Made by a program: the position numbers and the translations under genes. Of a DNA stretch of 26,505 nucleotides, positions 24,441-26,505 are shown piece after piece. The DNA lies in assembly GCA_903928045.1 (NCBI GenBank), contig CAIYPH010000261.1:1-26505 (forward strand). Reading direction: 5' to 3'. Position 1 is the stretch's first letter, and every line of letters starts with the position of its first letter. A model generated the notes under the pieces. That model worked only from the letters and a program-made list of their open reading frames with translations, did not search any database and had not been told where the DNA came from. This DNA comes from an uncultured Rhodospirillales bacterium (GTDB taxonomy: Bacteria; Pseudomonadota; Alphaproteobacteria; Acetobacterales; Acetobacteraceae).

Positions 24441-26237
24441 TCAATGGTTGTTTCGGCTTTCGCCGCGGGTCTCCAGGATATTGATATACATCGTCGCCGG
24501 TTCGAGGCAGCTGCCACTCCCCATCTGGCCGACCATGGAGCGGAAGATCTCCTCCCACGGGGTCTGGTTCTTCAGCACCGGCGGCACCCAGGCGGCGCGG
24601 CGGGCGGCGAGTTCGGCCTCGGGGATCAGCACGTCCACCTTGCGGGTGTTGAGGTCGATGCGGATGCGGTCGCCCGTCTTGAGAAGCGCGAGCCCGCCGC
24701 CCACCGCGGCCTCCGGCGAGACGTTGAGGATGGAGGGCGAGCCCGAGGTGCCGGACTGGCGGCCGTCGCCCATGGTGGGCAGGGCGTTGATGCCGCGCTT
24801 CAGCATCGAGGCCGGCGGCTGCATGTTCACCACCTCGGCCGAGCCCGGATACCCCACCGGCCCCGCGTTGCGGATCACCAGCACCGACTGCTCCTCAACC
24901 CCCAGATCAGGGTCCTCGATCCGCTCGTGATAATCCTCCGGCCCCTCGAACACGATCGCCTTGCCCTCGAACACGTTGGGTCGGTCGGGGTTGGAGAGGT
25001 AGCGGGTGCGGAATTCCTCGTCGATGCCGCTCACCTTGATCACCGCATTGTCGAAGATATTGCCCGACAGCACGACGTAGCCGGCCGCCTCCTTGATCGG
25101 GCTGCCATAGGCACGGACCACCTCGCGGTCGCCATCCGGCACCCCTTCGAGGTTCTCGGCCAGCGTCTTGCCGGTGCAGGTCATCACGTCGCCATGCAGC
25201 TTGCCGGCCTTCAGCAGCTCCTTCAGCATCGCCGGCACGCCGCCGGCGCGATGGAAGGCCTCGCCGAGGAAGCGGCCGGTGGGCTGCATATCGATGAGCT
25301 GCGGGATATCGGCGCCGCAGCGCTGCCAATCCTCCAGCGTATGATCGACGCCCATGTGCCGCGCGATGGCGATCATCGAGATCGGGCAGTTGGAGCTGGC
25401 GCCCAGCGCGGCGGCGGCCACCACGGCGTTCTCGAAGGCCTTCTTGGTCATGATGTCGGACGGGCGGAGGTTCTCATGCACCATCGCCACGATGCGGCGC
25501 CCGGTCTCGTAGGCGGCCTGCCCGCGCTCCCGATACGGCCCCGGGATCATCGCCGAGCCCGGCAGCGACATGCCCAGCGTCTCCTGGAGCGAGTTCATCG
25601 AGCTCGCCGTGCCCATCGTGTTGCAATGCCCGACCGATGGCGCCGACGAGGCCACCATCTTCATGAATTCCTCGTAGTTGATCTTCCCCTCGGCGTAGAG
25701 CTTCCGCCCCTCCCACACGATGGTGCCGGAGCCGGACAACCGCCCCTGCCACCACCCATCCAGCATCGGCCCGCCCGACAGCGAGATCGACGGAATATTC
25801 ACCGTCGCCGCCCCCATCAGCATGGCCGGCGTCGTCTTGTCGCACCCCGTCGTCAGCACCACCCCGTCGATCGGGTAGCCATGCAGCACCTCGACCAGCC
25901 CGAGATACGCGAGATTGCGGTCCAGCGCCGCCGTCGGCCGCTTGCCCGTCTCCTGGATCGGATGCACCGGAAACTCCAGCGGAATCCCCCCGGCATCGCG
26001 AATCCCGTCCCGCACCCGCCACGCCAGGTCCTTATGGTGCCGGTTGCACGGCGAAAGGTCCGAGCCCGTCTGCGCAATCCCGATGATCGGCTTGCCGCCC
26101 TGCAACTCCTCGCGCGTCAGCCCGTAATTGAGATAACGCTCGACATACAGCGCCGTCAGCGCCGGGTCCGCGGGGTTGTCGAACCAACGCCGGCTGCGCA
26201 GCCGCTTGTCCGAACCACTGTCGTCATGATGTGCCAT
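24441..26237 (-). CDS. IlvD/Edd-family sugar-acid dehydratase (D-xylonate / L-arabinonate dehydratase-like)
   Basis: A 598-residue iron-sulfur dehydratase that removes water from an aldonic acid to give the 2-keto-3-deoxy acid. The three cluster cysteines are Cys64 in SDLSPCNRHH, Cys132 in TTGCDKTTPA and Cys205 in SVGHCNTMGTAS. SLSGGPMLDG, GSAEVVNMQPP and GDGRQSGTSGSPS are also intact. By memory it closely resembles the Caulobacter xylonate dehydratase, including the N-terminal RSRRWFDNP and the terminal RNNH corresponding to RHNH, so the C-terminus is not truncated by the adjacent cassette. The ATG at 26237 follows GGGAG at a slightly long distance. It probably heads the operon continuing to the SDR and FAH-family genes. 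The true substrate (pentonate or L-fuconate) is unresolved. Confidence 0.93.
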   Translation of the reverse strand: MAHHDDSGSDKRLRSRRWFDNPADPALTALYVERYLNYGLTREELQGGKPIIGIAQTGSDLSPCNRHHKDLAWRVRDGIRDAGGIPLEFPVHPIQETGKRPTAALDRNLAYLGLVEVLHGYPIDGVVLTTGCDKTTPAMLMGAATVNIPSISLSGGPMLDGWWQGRLSGSGTIVWEGRKLYAEGKINYEEFMKMVASSAPSVGHCNTMGTASSMNSLQETLGMSLPGSAMIPGPYRERGQAAYETGRRIVAMVHENLRPSDIMTKKAFENAVVAAAALGASSNCPISMIAIARHMGVDHTLEDWQRCGADIPQLIDMQPTGRFLGEAFHRAGGVPAMLKELLKAGKLHGDVMTCTGKTLAENLEGVPDGDREVVRAYGSPIKEAAGYVVLSGNIFDNAVIKVSGIDEEFRTRYLSNPDRPNVFEGKAIVFEGPEDYHERIEDPDLGVEEQSVLVIRNAGPVGYPGSAEVVNMQPPASMLKRGINALPTMGDGRQSGTSGSPSILNVSPEAAVGGGLALLKTGDRIRIDLNTRKVDVLIPEAELAARRAAWVPPVLKNQTPWEEIFRSMVGQMGSGSCLEPATMYINILETRGESRNNH

Positions 26238-26292
26238 GGCCGCGCCACTCCCTCAATCTGTTGGCCAGAAAGTGCGGCGGACGCACCCGAGG

Positions 26293-26337
26293 TGTCAACG
26301 TGTGCCGATCCCGAAAGGCAAGGGAAGGCAAGCGCTT
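26293..26337 (-). promoter_or_regulatory. Candidate operator and promoter elements upstream of the dehydratase
   Basis: AAGCGCTT (26330-26337) is an 8-bp palindrome with the central CG typical of LacI-family operators. TTGACA on the minus strand (26293-26298) resembles a -35 box, but no good -10 follows at 17-18 bases. Both are weak evidence. The repeated word AAGGCAAG also occurs at 26315-26322 and 26325-26332. Confidence 0.3.
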
Positions 26338-26366
26338 CATTTTTGGAAAAAAGAAGCAAAAAACTT

Positions 26367-26505
26367 GGCTCTATTAGCGAATCATATGCGTAGTTCATAT
26401 TAGGTTCAATCGTTTGGACGTATCGAGGATTGTGACGATGGACAGCGCGGAATTTCGCAAGTGGCTTGAGGCGATTGACGGTTTGTCTGAGCAGCAGCGA
26501 GCGGA
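26367..26505 (+). mobile_element. Left end of a probable IS1595-type insertion sequence (continues beyond window)
   Basis: A stretch much richer in A and T than the rest of the window starts near 26338, and a transposase-like reading frame starts at 26438. A likely terminal sequence, GGCTCTATTAGCG, begins at 26367. The other end and any target duplication lie outside, so the exact boundary is a guess. Confidence 0.4.
26438..26505 (+). CDS. N-terminus of a probable IS1595-family transposase (partial)
   Basis: An ATG at 26438 with GAGGA eight to twelve bases upstream opens a frame that runs off the right edge (22 codons). The visible protein, MDSAEFRKWLEAIDGLSEQQ and on, resembles the start of IS1595-family transposases, where a short helical region of the form EFxxWLxxIxxLTxxQR precedes a zinc ribbon and the DDE-type core. 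Only this short piece is seen, so the identification rests on a brief match and the AT-rich upstream end. It is divergent from the dehydratase gene. Confidence 0.5.
   Translation, partial: MDSAEFRKWLEAIDGLSEQQRA

Noticed and set aside
26270..26298. A full sigma-70 promoter using TTGACA at 26293-26298 for the dehydratase
   Set aside because: The hexamer at the right distance (GCACTT) is a poor -10 box, so it is kept only as a weak element.
24237..26393. A 718-codon rightward open frame opposite the dehydratase
   Set aside because: It is antisense to a clearly conserved iron-sulfur dehydratase and rich in Arg/His repeats without any domain; a composition artefact.

Overview
The window is GC-rich DNA from an alphaproteobacterium, most likely a member of the Acetobacteraceae (Rhodospirillales). 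The reasons are a Hint-domain passenger protein of a type common in that family, a COQ9 homologue, the tiny aa3-type cytochrome oxidase subunit IV, and a purM-purN block divergent from an hda-ppk-ppx block, an order I recall from alphaproteobacteria. This placement comes from memory of families, not from a search. No rRNA, tRNA or CRISPR array was seen, and no gap longer than 300 bases lacks a gene.

Layout. 1-3463: the N-terminal part of a Hint protein (cut by the left edge), a D-2-hydroxyacid dehydrogenase and, divergently, a secreted trypsin-like protease. 3505-5534: a class II cytochrome c, a def-COQ9 pair with overlapping stop and start codons, and rpsU behind a structured leader. 5601-7777: a PaiB-like flavin protein divergent from a MocR-type regulator, with a possible shared operator between them and terminator-like hairpins at both ends. 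7801-16703: a long leftward block consisting of a CDP-alcohol phosphatidyltransferase, hda, ppk, ppx, a GMC oxidoreductase and a chemoreceptor. 16848-18727: purM, purN and the oxidase subunit IV, rightward. 18734-21735: an acyl-CoA synthetase and a GT39-like membrane glycosyltransferase, leftward and coupled by a GTGA overlap.

21787-26237 is a leftward sugar-acid catabolic cluster: an IlvD/Edd dehydratase resembling D-xylonate and L-arabinonate dehydratases, an unidentified 137-residue protein, a DHRS6-like SDR dehydrogenase and a fumarylacetoacetate-hydrolase-family enzyme. Together they fit a non-phosphorylative route: sugar acid, then 2-keto-3-deoxy acid, then 2,4-diketo acid, then pyruvate plus a two- or three-carbon acid. 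No sugar dehydrogenase, lactonase or transporter lies within the window.

The most unusual object lies inside this cluster. A 463-bp cassette (23971-24433) holds a GxxExxY-family PD-(D/E)XK nuclease-like gene that almost exactly fills the space between two 36-bp inverted repeats (33 of 36 positions match). The repeat upstream of the gene also supplies its Shine-Dalgarno sequence. It looks like a compact mobile or domesticated nuclease cassette inserted just after the dehydratase stop codon. A second mobile element, probably of the IS1595 type, begins upstream of the dehydratase and runs off the right edge.
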